Origin: Candidatus Pantoea edessiphila
Lineage (GTDB): Bacteria > Pseudomonadota > Gammaproteobacteria > Enterobacterales > Enterobacteriaceae
Direction: 5' to 3'
DNA: 64,000 bases
Assembly: GCF_002933335.1 (NCBI RefSeq)
Contig: NZ_PDKS01000004.1
Location: 1-64,000 of the forward strand
Part shown: in pieces, positions 1-9,195 of the stretch
How the letters are laid out: every line of letters begins with the position of its first letter
Position numbering within the stretch: position 1 is the stretch's first letter
The notes under the pieces: model-generated
What the model was told of the DNA's origin: nothing
Databases searched by the model: none
What the model saw: only the letters and a program-made list of their open reading frames with translations
Translations under genes and position numbers: made by a program

Positions 1-104
1 ACGCGATGGTACCACCTGAATCCATGCCGAACTCAGAAGTGAAACGTCGTCGTGCCGATGGTAGTGTGGAGTTTCTCCATGTGAGAGTAGGTAACTGCCA
101 GGTT
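1..104 (+). rRNA. rrf: 5S ribosomal RNA, 3' part (5' end outside window)
   Basis: The first ~104 bases match the enterobacterial 5S rRNA from about base 15 to the 3' end. They contain the strongly conserved CCATGCCGAACTCAGAAGTG core and the closing helix strand CTGCCAGG. The remaining rRNA genes would lie to the left of the window. In E. coli the rrnA operon is also followed by mobA and dsbA, so the location is syntenic. The 3' end abuts the stop codon of the convergent mobA gene, leaving no normal spacer for a terminator. Confidence 0.95.
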
Positions 105-689
105 CTAATATTTATACAAGTTTTTGTAATTTTTTAGATCTATTTGAGTATTGATATTGTAGAATAACAGCTCAGAATCAATAAATAATATGGGATATCC
201 CCCATATCTTTTAAAAAAATCAATTAAATTATACTTATTGAGATCATTTTCTTTTAATTTGTATAATTTAATTATTTTGCGATTAATTAATACCATAGTA
301 GGATGATCTCTTATTTTAGATCTTACCCATAAGATTGGGGCAATGTGCTTGTTTTTTAATAATTTTTCTACAAAATTTAATGGTATATTAGGTGTATCAC
401 AAGGACAAAATACTGCCCAATCAGTATTAATAAAATTAAATGAACTAATTATGCCACATAAAGGCCCCGAAACATTTTTAAATGAATCTTGAATAACTGC
501 ATAACCACTTGATTTATAAATATTAATATTACGATTAGCATTAATTATTATATTGTTAACTTGTGGTTTTAATCTACGCAGAACATGTTGATATAGTGGC
601 ATACCATATAAAGAAATTAGTCCCTTATCTTTACCATTCATGCGTAAGCTTTTTCCGCCTGTGAGAATTATTCCAGTTAATACATCCAT
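105..689 (-). CDS. mobA: molybdenum cofactor guanylyltransferase MobA
   Basis: MobA transfers GMP to molybdopterin to make the guanine dinucleotide form of Mo cofactor used by DMSO-reductase-family enzymes. The 194-aa product equals the family length. It starts with the nucleotidyltransferase signature ILTGGKSLRMNGKDKG (residues ~8-23; the family has LAGG...RMGG.DKGL) and has FCPCDTPNIP near residue 95, matching the E. coli metal/GTP site. The stop codon TAG touches the 3' end of the convergent 5S rRNA. mobB, which precedes mobA in E. coli, is absent. No molybdoenzyme is encoded in this window, so the client enzyme must lie elsewhere, or the gene may be on its way out. The frame is intact and looks functional. 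Confidence 0.93.
   Translation of the reverse strand: MDVLTGIILTGGKSLRMNGKDKGLISLYGMPLYQHVLRRLKPQVNNIIINANRNINIYKSSGYAVIQDSFKNVSGPLCGIISSFNFINTDWAVFCPCDTPNIPLNFVEKLLKNKHIAPILWVRSKIRDHPTMVLINRKIIKLYKLKENDLNKYNLIDFFKRYGGYPILFIDSELLFYNINTQIDLKNYKNLYKY
115..135 (+). terminator. possible weak terminator of the rRNA operon inside the mobA 3' end
   Basis: A 5-bp stem (tacaa/ttgta, 115-119 with 124-128) and a 4-nt loop are followed by six T residues at 130-135, just downstream of the 5S rRNA on the same strand. It is the only hairpin-plus-T-run close to the 5S 3' end, and it lies within the last codons of the oppositely oriented mobA. The stem is short and AT-only, so this is a tentative call. Confidence 0.25.
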
Positions 690-813
690 ATTATAAGCAC
701 CATTTTTTATAGTAAATAATTTGTGTTAAGATGTTCTTAAAATATTTTAAATATTATCATAAATTTAATTAAACTATGTCTACTTAAATAAAATTAATGA
801 GGAAACTTTAAAT

Positions 814-1422
814 ATGAAAAAATTTTATACAATGTTTATTGGAATACTCATCTCATTTAATATCTTTGCTGCACAATTCATTGATGGTAAACATTATATT
901 ACTTTATCGCAACCAATTTTAAATCAACCGCCAGTAGTCGAATTTTTTTCTTTTTTGTGTCAATATTGTAACCAATTTGAAAATCATATGATTAACTATC
1001 CATTACCAAAAAACATTAAAATAACAAAATATCATGTTGATTATAATGGAAAAGAATCTGTTATTACTCATGTATGGGCTATGGCTATAGCTTTAGGTGC
1101 TGAAAACAAATTAATGAAATCAATTTTTAACAGCGAAAAAGAAAATCAGGATATAACAAACACTAATGTATTGAAAAATATATTTATAAAATCTTTGAGT
1201 GTTTCTTCTAAAGAATATGAAGCTTTATGGAATAGTTATACAGTAAAAATGATAATTGATAAACAACAAAAAGCAGCCAAAGATTTTAATGTATTAAATA
1301 TACCAACAATATTTGTTAAAGGAAAATACATGATTAATATTAAAGATTTAGGTATTCCATTAGATAATAGTTCTATTAATAGTTATTTTGATATAATAAA
1401 GTTTTTAGTTAACAAAAAATAA
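814..1422 (+). CDS. dsbA: periplasmic thiol:disulfide interchange protein DsbA
   Basis: DsbA donates disulfides to proteins entering the periplasm and is re-oxidised by DsbB. The 202-aa precursor starts with a signal peptide (MKKFYTMFIGILISFNIFAA, likely cut before AQF or QF). The thioredoxin-like core follows E. coli DsbA throughout (VVEFFSFLC, KYHVDYNG, AWAMAIALG). The cis-proline loop is present (LNIPTIFVKGKY). The active site reads C49-Q-Y-C52 instead of the CPHC of E. coli. The central dipeptide sets the redox potential, so this enzyme may be a weaker oxidant. A GAGG-like ribosome site lies about 11 bases before the ATG. The gene precedes polA, as in E. coli, with yihF missing. Confidence 0.95.
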   Translation: MKKFYTMFIGILISFNIFAAQFIDGKHYITLSQPILNQPPVVEFFSFLCQYCNQFENHMINYPLPKNIKITKYHVDYNGKESVITHVWAMAIALGAENKLMKSIFNSEKENQDITNTNVLKNIFIKSLSVSSKEYEALWNSYTVKMIIDKQQKAAKDFNVLNIPTIFVKGKYMINIKDLGIPLDNSSINSYFDIIKFLVNKK

Positions 1423-1460
1423 TTTTAAAATGATAATAAATAGTTATTTATAAAATATTC

Positions 1461-2318
1461 ATGAAACCCTTAATTCTAATTGATGGATCATCAGCTTTAT
1501 ATAGAGCATATCATGTTTTCCCTTTTCTAATTAATAGCAGAGGTGAACCAACTGGTGCAATATTTGGATTCATTAATATATTAAAAAATTTAATTAATAG
1601 ATATCAACCAAGTCACATTGCTATAATATTTGATAGTTCTTCAAAAACTTTCAGACATGAACTGTTTAAACATTATAAGTGTAATCGTTCACCTATGCCC
1701 AATAATTTGCGTATACAAATTGATCCATTATACGAAATTATATTAGCAATGGGTTTAAAAATTATTACAGTGAATGGAGTTGAAGCAGATGATGTTATTG
1801 GTACTTTAGTATATAAGTTTAATAAAACAGGCATTTTTATATTAATTAGCAGTAATGATAAAGATATGGCACAGTTAGTGACTCACCGTGTTAATATGAT
1901 TAATAATATTAACAAAAATCTTATGGGACCGGATGATATTAAAAAAAAATATGGTGTTTTACCCGAATTAATAGTAGATCTTTTCGCTATTATGGGTGAT
2001 AGCACAGATAATATTCCTGGAATACCTAAAATAGGAAAAAAAACAGCATTGATCTTACTAAGAGAAATAGGAAATATAAAAAGAATATATTCTAATCTTG
2101 ATAAAATATCATCTCTTTCATTTCGTGGTGCAAAAAATATTGCTCTTAGACTTAATAAATATCGTGAAATAGCTTTATTATCATATAAATTAGCGAAAAT
2201 TAAAACAGATGTTATAGTGAATTCAGAATATGAAGATTTAATTATGAATAATATAAATACTTTATTATTAAAAAAATTATTCAATCGTCATGAATTTAAA
2301 AGATTTTTAGATAATTAA
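1461..2318 (+). CDS. polA: DNA polymerase I, separate N-terminal 5'-3' exonuclease (flap nuclease) part
   Basis: This 285-aa ORF is the 5' nuclease domain of Pol I, which removes RNA primers and flaps. It aligns with E. coli PolA from its N terminus to about residue 290. The metal-binding acidic motifs are all present: LIDGSSALYRAY, VEADDVIGTL, SSNDKDMAQL and MGDSTDNIPG. It ends at FNRHEFKRFLDN, exactly where the E. coli 5' nuclease domain gives way to the linker before the Klenow part. The frame closes with TAA at 2316, followed in the same frame by TAA at 2319 and TAA at 2328. The split is therefore fixed, not a single sequencing error. Buchnera is known to keep only this half; here the other half also survives next door. 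Confidence 0.93.
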   Translation: MKPLILIDGSSALYRAYHVFPFLINSRGEPTGAIFGFINILKNLINRYQPSHIAIIFDSSSKTFRHELFKHYKCNRSPMPNNLRIQIDPLYEIILAMGLKIITVNGVEADDVIGTLVYKFNKTGIFILISSNDKDMAQLVTHRVNMINNINKNLMGPDDIKKKYGVLPELIVDLFAIMGDSTDNIPGIPKIGKKTALILLREIGNIKRIYSNLDKISSLSFRGAKNIALRLNKYREIALLSYKLAKIKTDVIVNSEYEDLIMNNINTLLLKKLFNRHEFKRFLDN

Positions 2319-2375
2319 TAAAACAAATAAAGATGTATTATTATCTATTGGTATTCTTTATTTTTAATAAAATCA

Positions 2376-4199
2376 ATGAAAACATTAAGTTTAATTCTTA
2401 CTCAAAAAAAGTTTGATTGTTTGATTGAAAAAATTAATAAAACCAATATTTTTGCATTTCATTTAGAGATGAATTTTTTGGATATATTTTCTACTAAAAT
2501 TGTAGGAATCAGTATTTCTTTAATTTCAGAATATACAGCTTATTTACCACTTAGTCATGATTACGAAAATGCACCAGAACAACTAGATACTAATGTAGTT
2601 TTGAAATATCTAAAACCTTTATTTGAAAACGTTAAAATATATAAAATAAGTCGAAATATCAAACAACAAATATTGATTTTAAAAAATCATAATATAATAT
2701 TAAATAATATTTTTGATATTAATTTAGAATCTTATGTTCTTAATAATCTATCTGGTAAATTTGATTTACTTAAATTATCCAAAATTTGGTTAAAAAAATA
2801 TGATATTAGTTGTTTTGAAAATATTTTTAATAAATTTAAGTGTCAAAATAATTTTAATAAAATTCCCGTCGATATAGCTGCATCCTATTTATGTAATAAT
2901 GTAAATATTATCTTAATTTTGCATATAATAATGTGGAATGAATTACAAAAAGATTTACAATCAAAAAAAGTATTTCAAACAATAGAGATACCAATGATAG
3001 GAGTACTTTCCAGTATAGAAAGAAACGGTGTACTTGTTGATCAACAATTACTTTCAAAACAGTCTAAATTGATCCATAATAATTTGATTGAATTAAAATT
3101 ACAAGCCCATAAAATATTAGGAGATTCTTTTAACTTGTCTTCTCCTAAACAAATTAGAACTATTTTATGTAAAATTAAAGAAATAGATTTAAATATAAAA
3201 ACGCCTAAAGGAGAACTATCAACAAATTGCGAAGTTTTATCTAAATTTGCATCAAAGTATCCTTTATTAAAAATAATTTTAAAATATAGAAGTCTATTGA
3301 AGCTAAAATCTTCATATATTGACAAGTTATTGATGATGGTTAATTCTACCAGCGGTCGCATTCATACCTCTTATCAACAATCACTAACTGTAACAGGTAG
3401 ATTATCATCTACATCGCCTAATTTGCAAAATATTCCTGTAAATGAATCTCAAGGATTTTTTATTCGTCAAGCATTTATCGCAGGAAAGTTTAATAAAATT
3501 GTTTCAGCTGATTATTCACAAATTGAATTGCGCATTATTGCATCTTTATCACAAGATAAAAACTTATTAGAAGCATTTAATAAGGACGAAGATATTCATT
3601 GTGCAACTGCTGCAGAATTTTTTAGGTTGCCAATAAAAAAGATAAATAATCAACAACGCCGCATTGCAAAAAAAATTAATTTTAGTGTAATTTATGGCAT
3701 AAGTTCTTTTGGTTTAGCAAACCAATTGAATATTAACATAAAAAAAGCGAAAGAATATATAGATATTTTCTTTAAGAGATATCCCAATGTATTAACTTAT
3801 ATAAAAAATACCTATCAATCACTAGTTGATAAAGGATATATTACAACCTTGGAAGGTCGTAAGTTATATTTGGCAAATATAAAAACAGGTAATTGTATAC
3901 ATAGTAAATCGATAGAACGTAATGCTATTAACGCTCAAATACAAGGGACAGCAGCTGAGATAATCAAAAAATCTATGGTTAATATAGACAATTGGCTAGA
4001 AGGTAAAGACCGTAACACCATTAAAATGATTATACAAATACATGATGAGCTCTTATTTGAAATTCATGAACATTATATAACAATGTACAGTAAAAAAATT
4101 AAATTTTTAATGGAGCATAGCATACAATTAAAATCTCCACTATTAGTTAAAATAAGAACGGGATTGAATTGGAATGACATGTATAATCAAATTATATAG
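2376..4199 (+). CDS. polA: DNA polymerase I, separate Klenow-type part (decayed 3'-5' exonuclease plus polymerase)
   Basis: This 607-aa ORF, in the same frame as the upstream half and 57 bases after it, matches E. coli PolA from about residue 330 to the C terminus. The polymerase site is complete: motif A VSADYSQIELRI (D379, E384), motif B R428...K432...F436...Y440, and motif C QIHDE (H556, D557, E558). The proofreading domain (residues ~1-190) keeps its fold-level similarity but has lost metal ligands. E. coli D355, D424 and D501 correspond to H29, Q98 and N175; only E357 is kept (E31). I infer a polymerase without proofreading. The start is uncertain: no clear ribosome site precedes ATG 2376, so expression may depend on translational coupling or an upstream unrecognised start. 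Confidence 0.92.
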   Translation: MKTLSLILTQKKFDCLIEKINKTNIFAFHLEMNFLDIFSTKIVGISISLISEYTAYLPLSHDYENAPEQLDTNVVLKYLKPLFENVKIYKISRNIKQQILILKNHNIILNNIFDINLESYVLNNLSGKFDLLKLSKIWLKKYDISCFENIFNKFKCQNNFNKIPVDIAASYLCNNVNIILILHIIMWNELQKDLQSKKVFQTIEIPMIGVLSSIERNGVLVDQQLLSKQSKLIHNNLIELKLQAHKILGDSFNLSSPKQIRTILCKIKEIDLNIKTPKGELSTNCEVLSKFASKYPLLKIILKYRSLLKLKSSYIDKLLMMVNSTSGRIHTSYQQSLTVTGRLSSTSPNLQNIPVNESQGFFIRQAFIAGKFNKIVSADYSQIELRIIASLSQDKNLLEAFNKDEDIHCATAAEFFRLPIKKINNQQRRIAKKINFSVIYGISSFGLANQLNINIKKAKEYIDIFFKRYPNVLTYIKNTYQSLVDKGYITTLEGRKLYLANIKTGNCIHSKSIERNAINAQIQGTAAEIIKKSMVNIDNWLEGKDRNTIKMIIQIHDELLFEIHEHYITMYSKKIKFLMEHSIQLKSPLLVKIRTGLNWNDMYNQII

Positions 4200-4214
4200 T
4201 ATTAATTAAAGATT

Positions 4215-4820
4215 TTATCCTTTAAACCATATATTTAGTTTTTGATAAACATTTTCAATGCCTATGTTTTTTATAGAAGAAACTATCTCTACTTCAATAT
4301 CTACTGTATTAAAGTTTGATAAATTTTTATTCATTATATCTAATCTCATTTTCCTTGTAGAAAAGTTCAGCTTATCTGCTTTAGTTAGTAAAACAAGCAA
4401 AGAAATATTTTGCTGATTTGCTAATTGAATAATAAACTTATCAAAGTCGTTCAATATACAATTGATATCTAATAATAATAATAACCCTTTTAGGTTTTTA
4501 TTTATTTTTATATATTCTATCAACGTATATTGCCATTGTTTCTGGTTTTTCCTAAAAACTTTAGCATAACCATAACCAGGTAAATCTACTAAATATTTGT
4601 TTTGCACTATTTCAAATAAATTAATTAATTTTGTACAACCAGGTGTTTTACTAGTACGCGCTAGATGTTTTTGATGTGTTAATCTATTTAATAAACTAGA
4701 TTTGCCAGAATTGGAACGACCTATAAATGCCACTTGAATGTTATACCGATCATCAGGTAAATAATTTATACTGGGAGCGCTTATAATAAAACGAGTATTA
4801 TGATAATTTAATTTAAACAA
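4215..4820 (-). CDS. engB: ribosome biogenesis GTPase EngB (YihA)
   Basis: EngB is an essential GTPase for assembly of the large ribosomal subunit. G1 (GRSNSGKSSLLN), G3 (DLPGYGYA) and G4 (TKADK) are all present, and the protein matches E. coli YihA from FKLNYHNTRF to its C terminus. No ATG lies near the N terminus. The open frame can begin at TTG 4835 or TTG 4820; alignment with the E. coli start (MTNLNYQQTHF) favours 4820, giving about 201 aa. It is convergent with polA and follows it by 15 bases, as in E. coli, but the small RNA gene spf that separates the two there is gone. Confidence 0.92.
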   Translation of the reverse strand: MFKLNYHNTRFIISAPSINYLPDDRYNIQVAFIGRSNSGKSSLLNRLTHQKHLARTSKTPGCTKLINLFEIVQNKYLVDLPGYGYAKVFRKNQKQWQYTLIEYIKINKNLKGLLLLLDINCILNDFDKFIIQLANQQNISLLVLLTKADKLNFSTRKMRLDIMNKNLSNFNTVDIEVEIVSSIKNIGIENVYQKLNIWFKG

Positions 4821-5282
4821 AACAGTATAATCCAAAGTAAATTAATAGGAATTCAGTATAACACTACAGATATTTATAAAATTAATAAACATTAAAAGTA
4901 ATTATTTTATTGTTTTATAACCGAAAAATATTTTTAAAATATAATATTTATTATTTTATATCTAATAATTATCATATTTTATCATATTAATATTAAATTA
5001 TCAGAAAATATAAAGAATATTTTAAATAGAAACAATTTAACTAATTATTAAAGTGCAATTTATGAATATTATTTTAGATTTATTTATGTAATATCTTGTT
5101 TAATTGTGTTATTAATAAATAATGTAATTTAATATTGTATATTATTGTTATCCATTATATGACATTTAATCTATTTCAGATAATTGATCTTTATATCATG
5201 TAGAAAAATTATTCAAATTATTTTATTATCACACTGGATGTGTTTCTTGATATTTCAATATTAGTTAAAGGAGGTAAAATTG
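4821..5282. other. AT-rich intergenic region where the E. coli yihI-glnA interval would be
   Basis: About 450 bases lie between the divergent engB and typA genes. In E. coli, yihI, hemN, glnG, glnL and glnA lie here. I found no frame or relic of these that I could recognise. The region must hold the promoters of both flanking genes, but base composition is too biased to name -10/-35 boxes reliably. Confidence 0.5.
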
Positions 5283-7103
5283 TTGATTAATAATATACGC
5301 AATATAGCAATTATTGCGCATGTCGATCACGGAAAAACAACTCTGGTTGATAAATTACTTCAGCAATCTGGTATCTTTAATATCAATCATGAGATCATTG
5401 ATCGAGTAATGGATTGTAATGAATTAGAAAAGGAACGAGGTATTACTATTTTATCAAAAAATACTGCAATTAAATGGAATAATTATCATATTAATATTAT
5501 TGATACTCCAGGACATGCTGATTTTGGAGGTGAGGTTGAACGTATTTTATCAATGGTAGATGCGGTCTTATTAGTTGTAGATGCTATTGATGGTCCTATG
5601 CCTCAAACAAGTTTTGTTACTAAAAAATCATTAGATTATAATTTAAAATTTATATTAGTTATCAACAAGATAGATAGATATGAAGCTCGTCCTGATTGGG
5701 TTGTTAACAAAGTATTTGATATGTTTTTTAATCTAAATGCTAATGATGAACAATTAGAATTTCCTATCATATACACGTCTGCTTTGAATGGTATAGCAGG
5801 ATCACATTATAATAACATGGGTAAAGACATGACACCTTTATACAAGGAAATTATTAAAAATACACCACCTCCACAGGGTGACGTAAACGCTCCTTTGCAA
5901 ATGCAAATATCTCAACTACATAGAGATAATTATCTAGGTTTGATGGGGATTGGACGTTTAAAAAATGGTGTGATTAAGCAAAACCAACATGTTATTGTAA
6001 CTAATCGTAATGGAAAAATACTCTCTGGTAAAATTAACAAAATATTCGGTTATTTAGGTTTAGAACACATTAATATTAATTTGGCAGAAGCTGGAAACAT
6101 AGTAGCGATTACTGGCTTAAATGAATTAAATATATCTGATACTATATGTGATCCAAAAAATGTGAGAGCCATGCCTAGTTTGAAGGTTGATGAGCCAACA
6201 ATTAGGATGTTTTTTAATGTTAATACCTCCCCATTTTGCGGTAAGGAAGGAAAATATTTAACATCACGTAAAATATTCGATAGATTAAAAAAAGAAGCAA
6301 TTCACAATATTTCTCTTAGAGTTGAAGAAACCAAAGATTCGGATGTTTTTTGTGTTTGTGGTAGAGGAGATCTGCATATTTCTATTTTAATAGAAAATAT
6401 GCGTCGAGAAGGTTTTGAATTCGCGGTATCACGTCCGAAAGTAATTTTTCGTGAAATAGACGGTCGAAAACAAGAACCATTTGAAGAAGTAATATTGGAT
6501 ATTGAAGAACTACATCAAGGATTAATAATGCGAGCAATGGGAGAACGTAGAGGTAACCTTAAAACAATGGAAATTGATAGAAAAGGACGTATAAGACTTT
6601 ATTATATTATGCCTAGCCGAGGTTTAATTGGATTCCGTAATCAATTTATGCAATTGACTTCAGGTAGTGGCAATTTTTATTCTACATTTATTCACTACGA
6701 TGATGCATATACATGTAATATCAGACAACGCCAAAATGGTGTTTTAATTTCTAATAGTCAAGGTAAAACAGTGGCATTTGCACTATATGGTCTTCAAGAA
6801 CGCGGAAATTTACTAATTAATCAAGGTACAGAGGTGTATGAAGGACAAATAATTGGTATTCATAATCGTTCTAACGATTTAACTGTAAATGTTCTTGCTA
6901 GTAAAAAATTAACCAACATGCGAGCTTCTGGATCAGATGAAACTATAAATCTTACTCCTCCATTAAAAATGACTCTAGAACAAGCAATTGATTTCATTAA
7001 CGATGATGAACTTGTAGAAGTAACTCCTAAATCAATTCGTATAAGGAAACGGTATTTAAAGGAACATGAGCGCAGACGAGCTTTGCGCAATAATATTTAT
7101 TAA
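5283..7103 (+). CDS. typA: ribosome-associated GTPase TypA/BipA
   Basis: TypA is a translational GTPase related to EF-G/LepA that helps ribosome assembly and growth under stress. The ~606-aa product matches E. coli BipA end to end: G1 AHVDHGKTT, switch 2 [11 protein letters not shown]4 NKIDR, and the C-terminal VRVE-like and BipA-specific regions through [16 protein letters not shown]. It has no ATG start. Two adjacent TTG codons at 5280 and 5283 follow a strong Shine-Dalgarno AAAGGAGGT (5267-5275). The second gives 7-base spacing and exactly matches the E. coli N terminus (MIEKLRNIAI versus [10 protein letters not shown]), so I choose 5283. Confidence 0.95.
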   Translation: MINNIRNIAIIAHVDHGKTTLVDKLLQQSGIFNINHEIIDRVMDCNELEKERGITILSKNTAIKWNNYHINIIDTPGHADFGGEVERILSMVDAVLLVVDAIDGPMPQTSFVTKKSLDYNLKFILVINKIDRYEARPDWVVNKVFDMFFNLNANDEQLEFPIIYTSALNGIAGSHYNNMGKDMTPLYKEIIKNTPPPQGDVNAPLQMQISQLHRDNYLGLMGIGRLKNGVIKQNQHVIVTNRNGKILSGKINKIFGYLGLEHININLAEAGNIVAITGLNELNISDTICDPKNVRAMPSLKVDEPTIRMFFNVNTSPFCGKEGKYLTSRKIFDRLKKEAIHNISLRVEETKDSDVFCVCGRGDLHISILIENMRREGFEFAVSRPKVIFREIDGRKQEPFEEVILDIEELHQGLIMRAMGERRGNLKTMEIDRKGRIRLYYIMPSRGLIGFRNQFMQLTSGSGNFYSTFIHYDDAYTCNIRQRQNGVLISNSQGKTVAFALYGLQERGNLLINQGTEVYEGQIIGIHNRSNDLTVNVLASKKLTNMRASGSDETINLTPPLKMTLEQAIDFINDDELVEVTPKSIRIRKRYLKEHERRRALRNNIY

Positions 7104-7116
7104 ATAATATTAAAAA

Positions 7117-9195
7117 TTAAATATTGGTGTCAAAAAATTTTTTTGAAATCCAACGATCAATTATATTTTTAGCTTTTTTAGGATAGTACTGGTAAATATA
7201 ACATGCTGTTTGATGTGTATCAGATATCATGAATTGATGGCGTAAAAGATTTGCTATCTTGAATTCAAGAATACCGGTTTGTTTTGTCCCAAATAATTCT
7301 CCTGGGCCACGAATTTCTAAATCTAATTTTGCAATCATAAATCCATCATTAATATTTCTTATTGCTGCTAATCTTCTTTTTGCTAATTTGCTTAACGGTG
7401 GTTTATATAATAAAACACAATATGACATTAAGGTACTTCTTCCTACGCGACCACGCAATTGGTGCAGTTGTGCTAAACCTAAACGTTCTGCATTTTCTAT
7501 AATCATTAAACTAGCGTTAGGAATATCAACACCTACTTCTATTACAGTTGTAGTAACTAATAATTGTAATTTTTTATTTTTAAAATTATTCATAGTCAAT
7601 TGTTTATCTGCCAATTTCATTCTACCATGAACTAAACCAATTTTTAAATCTGGTAATGCATTATTTAAAATTTTCCAATTGACCTCTGCTGCTTGTGCTT
7701 CCAATAATTCTGATTCTTCAATTATAGGACATACCCAATAAACCTGGCGGCCTTCTAAACAAATATTTTTAACGCGTGTAATAATTTCATTTCTTCGAAT
7801 ATCTGGGACCACTATAGTTGATACTGGAGTTCGTCCGGGAGGAAGTTCATCGATAACAGAAATATTAAGATCAGCATAAGAGATCATTGCTAAAGTACGA
7901 GGAATAGGTGTTGCTGTCATTATCAATTGATGAGGACGAAAATTATTTTCTTCACCCTTTTTCCATAAAGCTAAACGTTGATGCACACCAAAACGATGTT
8001 GCTCATCTATAATTATTAAAGCTAATTTATTAAATTGCATTTTTTGCTGAAATAATGTATGAGTACCAACTACTATAGAAATAGTACCATCAACAATCTT
8101 TTCTCTTTGAATTTCGCGTTCTTTAGATTTTTGTTTCCCAACTAACAAACCTACTTGTATACCAAGAGGAGTAAACCATTGTCGTAAGTTATCGACATGT
8201 TGTTCTGCTAGAAATTCAGTTGGTACCATGAATGCTACTTGTTTTCCATAAGCTATAACATTAAGAGCAGATAAGGCTGCTACTAAAGTTTTACCAGAAC
8301 CAACATCTCCTTGTAATAAGCGAGCCATAGGATAATTTTTGGATAAATCTTGTTCTATTTCTTTAAGTACTCTTTTTTGAGCATTAGTTAAAGCAAAAGG
8401 AAGATTAGACAATAGATTATTTATTAATTTATGATCTTTAGGTATAGGTAAAGCAGCATAGCTAAGTATAGTATCACGAGCAATTAACATTTTAAGATTA
8501 TGAGCTAATAACTCTTCAAATACTAATCTGTTAGTTGCTAAATTAATCTGGTTTTCTAATTCTTCATAATTTGTATTTAAAATAGGACGATGTATAATAT
8601 TTAAAGCTTCATGAAAGCTGATTAAATTTTTATTTAATTTTTTAGGAATTAGCTCATTTAATTGATTATTATCTAAAATAATTAATGCTTGATCTATTAA
8701 ATTACGTAAAATTAATTGGTTAATGCCTTCAGTAGTCGAATAAATGGGAGTTAATATTTTTTTTATTATGATGTTACTTTTTATTTTATAAGCAGTATAT
8801 TCAGGATGTATAAGTTCAATTCCATATCTACTATTGTTTATTATTCCGTATGCAACAATATATCGACCAGGAATTAAAATATTTTTCATTTTAGCATTAA
8901 AATGAAAAAACTTAATTGTTAAGATACCGCTTCCATCGGTTATTTGACATATCATAATACGGCAACGGTTGTAGATTATCTTGGTCTGTACAACCTTACC
9001 TATCACTGTAGCATATAAACCAAATACTAAATTTTTAATTAATTGAACTTTTGTACGATCTTCATAACGTATAGGAAAATGAAATAATAAATCCTGTACA
9101 GTATGCAAACCCATTTTAGCTAATTTTTTTATTTGAAATAAACTAACCTTTTTTAAGTTATATATTAATGTATTATTCAACGAATTTGTGTTCAT
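7117..9195 (-). CDS. recG: ATP-dependent DNA helicase RecG
   Basis: RecG remodels stalled replication forks and branched recombination intermediates. The protein has the N-terminal wedge/OB region (LHTVQDLLFHFPIRYEDRT, GRYIVAYG), Walker A QGDVGSGKTLVA, the DEQHRFGVHQR box (DExH), TATPIPRTLA, and the C-terminal helicase motifs VTTTVIEVGVDIPNAS and QLRGRVGRS. The frame can begin at ATG 9219 or ATG 9195. The latter gives 692 aa, essentially the E. coli length (693), and the same distance to the LHTVQDLL motif. It converges on typA with a 13-base gap. trmH and spoT, which sit between recG and rpoZ in E. coli, are missing. Confidence 0.95.
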   Translation of the reverse strand: MNTNSLNNTLIYNLKKVSLFQIKKLAKMGLHTVQDLLFHFPIRYEDRTKVQLIKNLVFGLYATVIGKVVQTKIIYNRCRIMICQITDGSGILTIKFFHFNAKMKNILIPGRYIVAYGIINNSRYGIELIHPEYTAYKIKSNIIIKKILTPIYSTTEGINQLILRNLIDQALIILDNNQLNELIPKKLNKNLISFHEALNIIHRPILNTNYEELENQINLATNRLVFEELLAHNLKMLIARDTILSYAALPIPKDHKLINNLLSNLPFALTNAQKRVLKEIEQDLSKNYPMARLLQGDVGSGKTLVAALSALNVIAYGKQVAFMVPTEFLAEQHVDNLRQWFTPLGIQVGLLVGKQKSKEREIQREKIVDGTISIVVGTHTLFQQKMQFNKLALIIIDEQHRFGVHQRLALWKKGEENNFRPHQLIMTATPIPRTLAMISYADLNISVIDELPPGRTPVSTIVVPDIRRNEIITRVKNICLEGRQVYWVCPIIEESELLEAQAAEVNWKILNNALPDLKIGLVHGRMKLADKQLTMNNFKNKKLQLLVTTTVIEVGVDIPNASLMIIENAERLGLAQLHQLRGRVGRSTLMSYCVLLYKPPLSKLAKRRLAAIRNINDGFMIAKLDLEIRGPGELFGTKQTGILEFKIANLLRHQFMISDTHQTACYIYQYYPKKAKNIIDRWISKKFFDTNI

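Noticed and set aside
1883-2284. Minus-strand open frame of 133 codons
   Set aside because: Antisense shadow of the polA 5' nuclease half, which carries all conserved motifs.
7259-7630. Plus-strand open frame of 123 codons
   Set aside because: It lies wholly inside recG on the other strand and resembles no protein; recG motifs explain the sequence.
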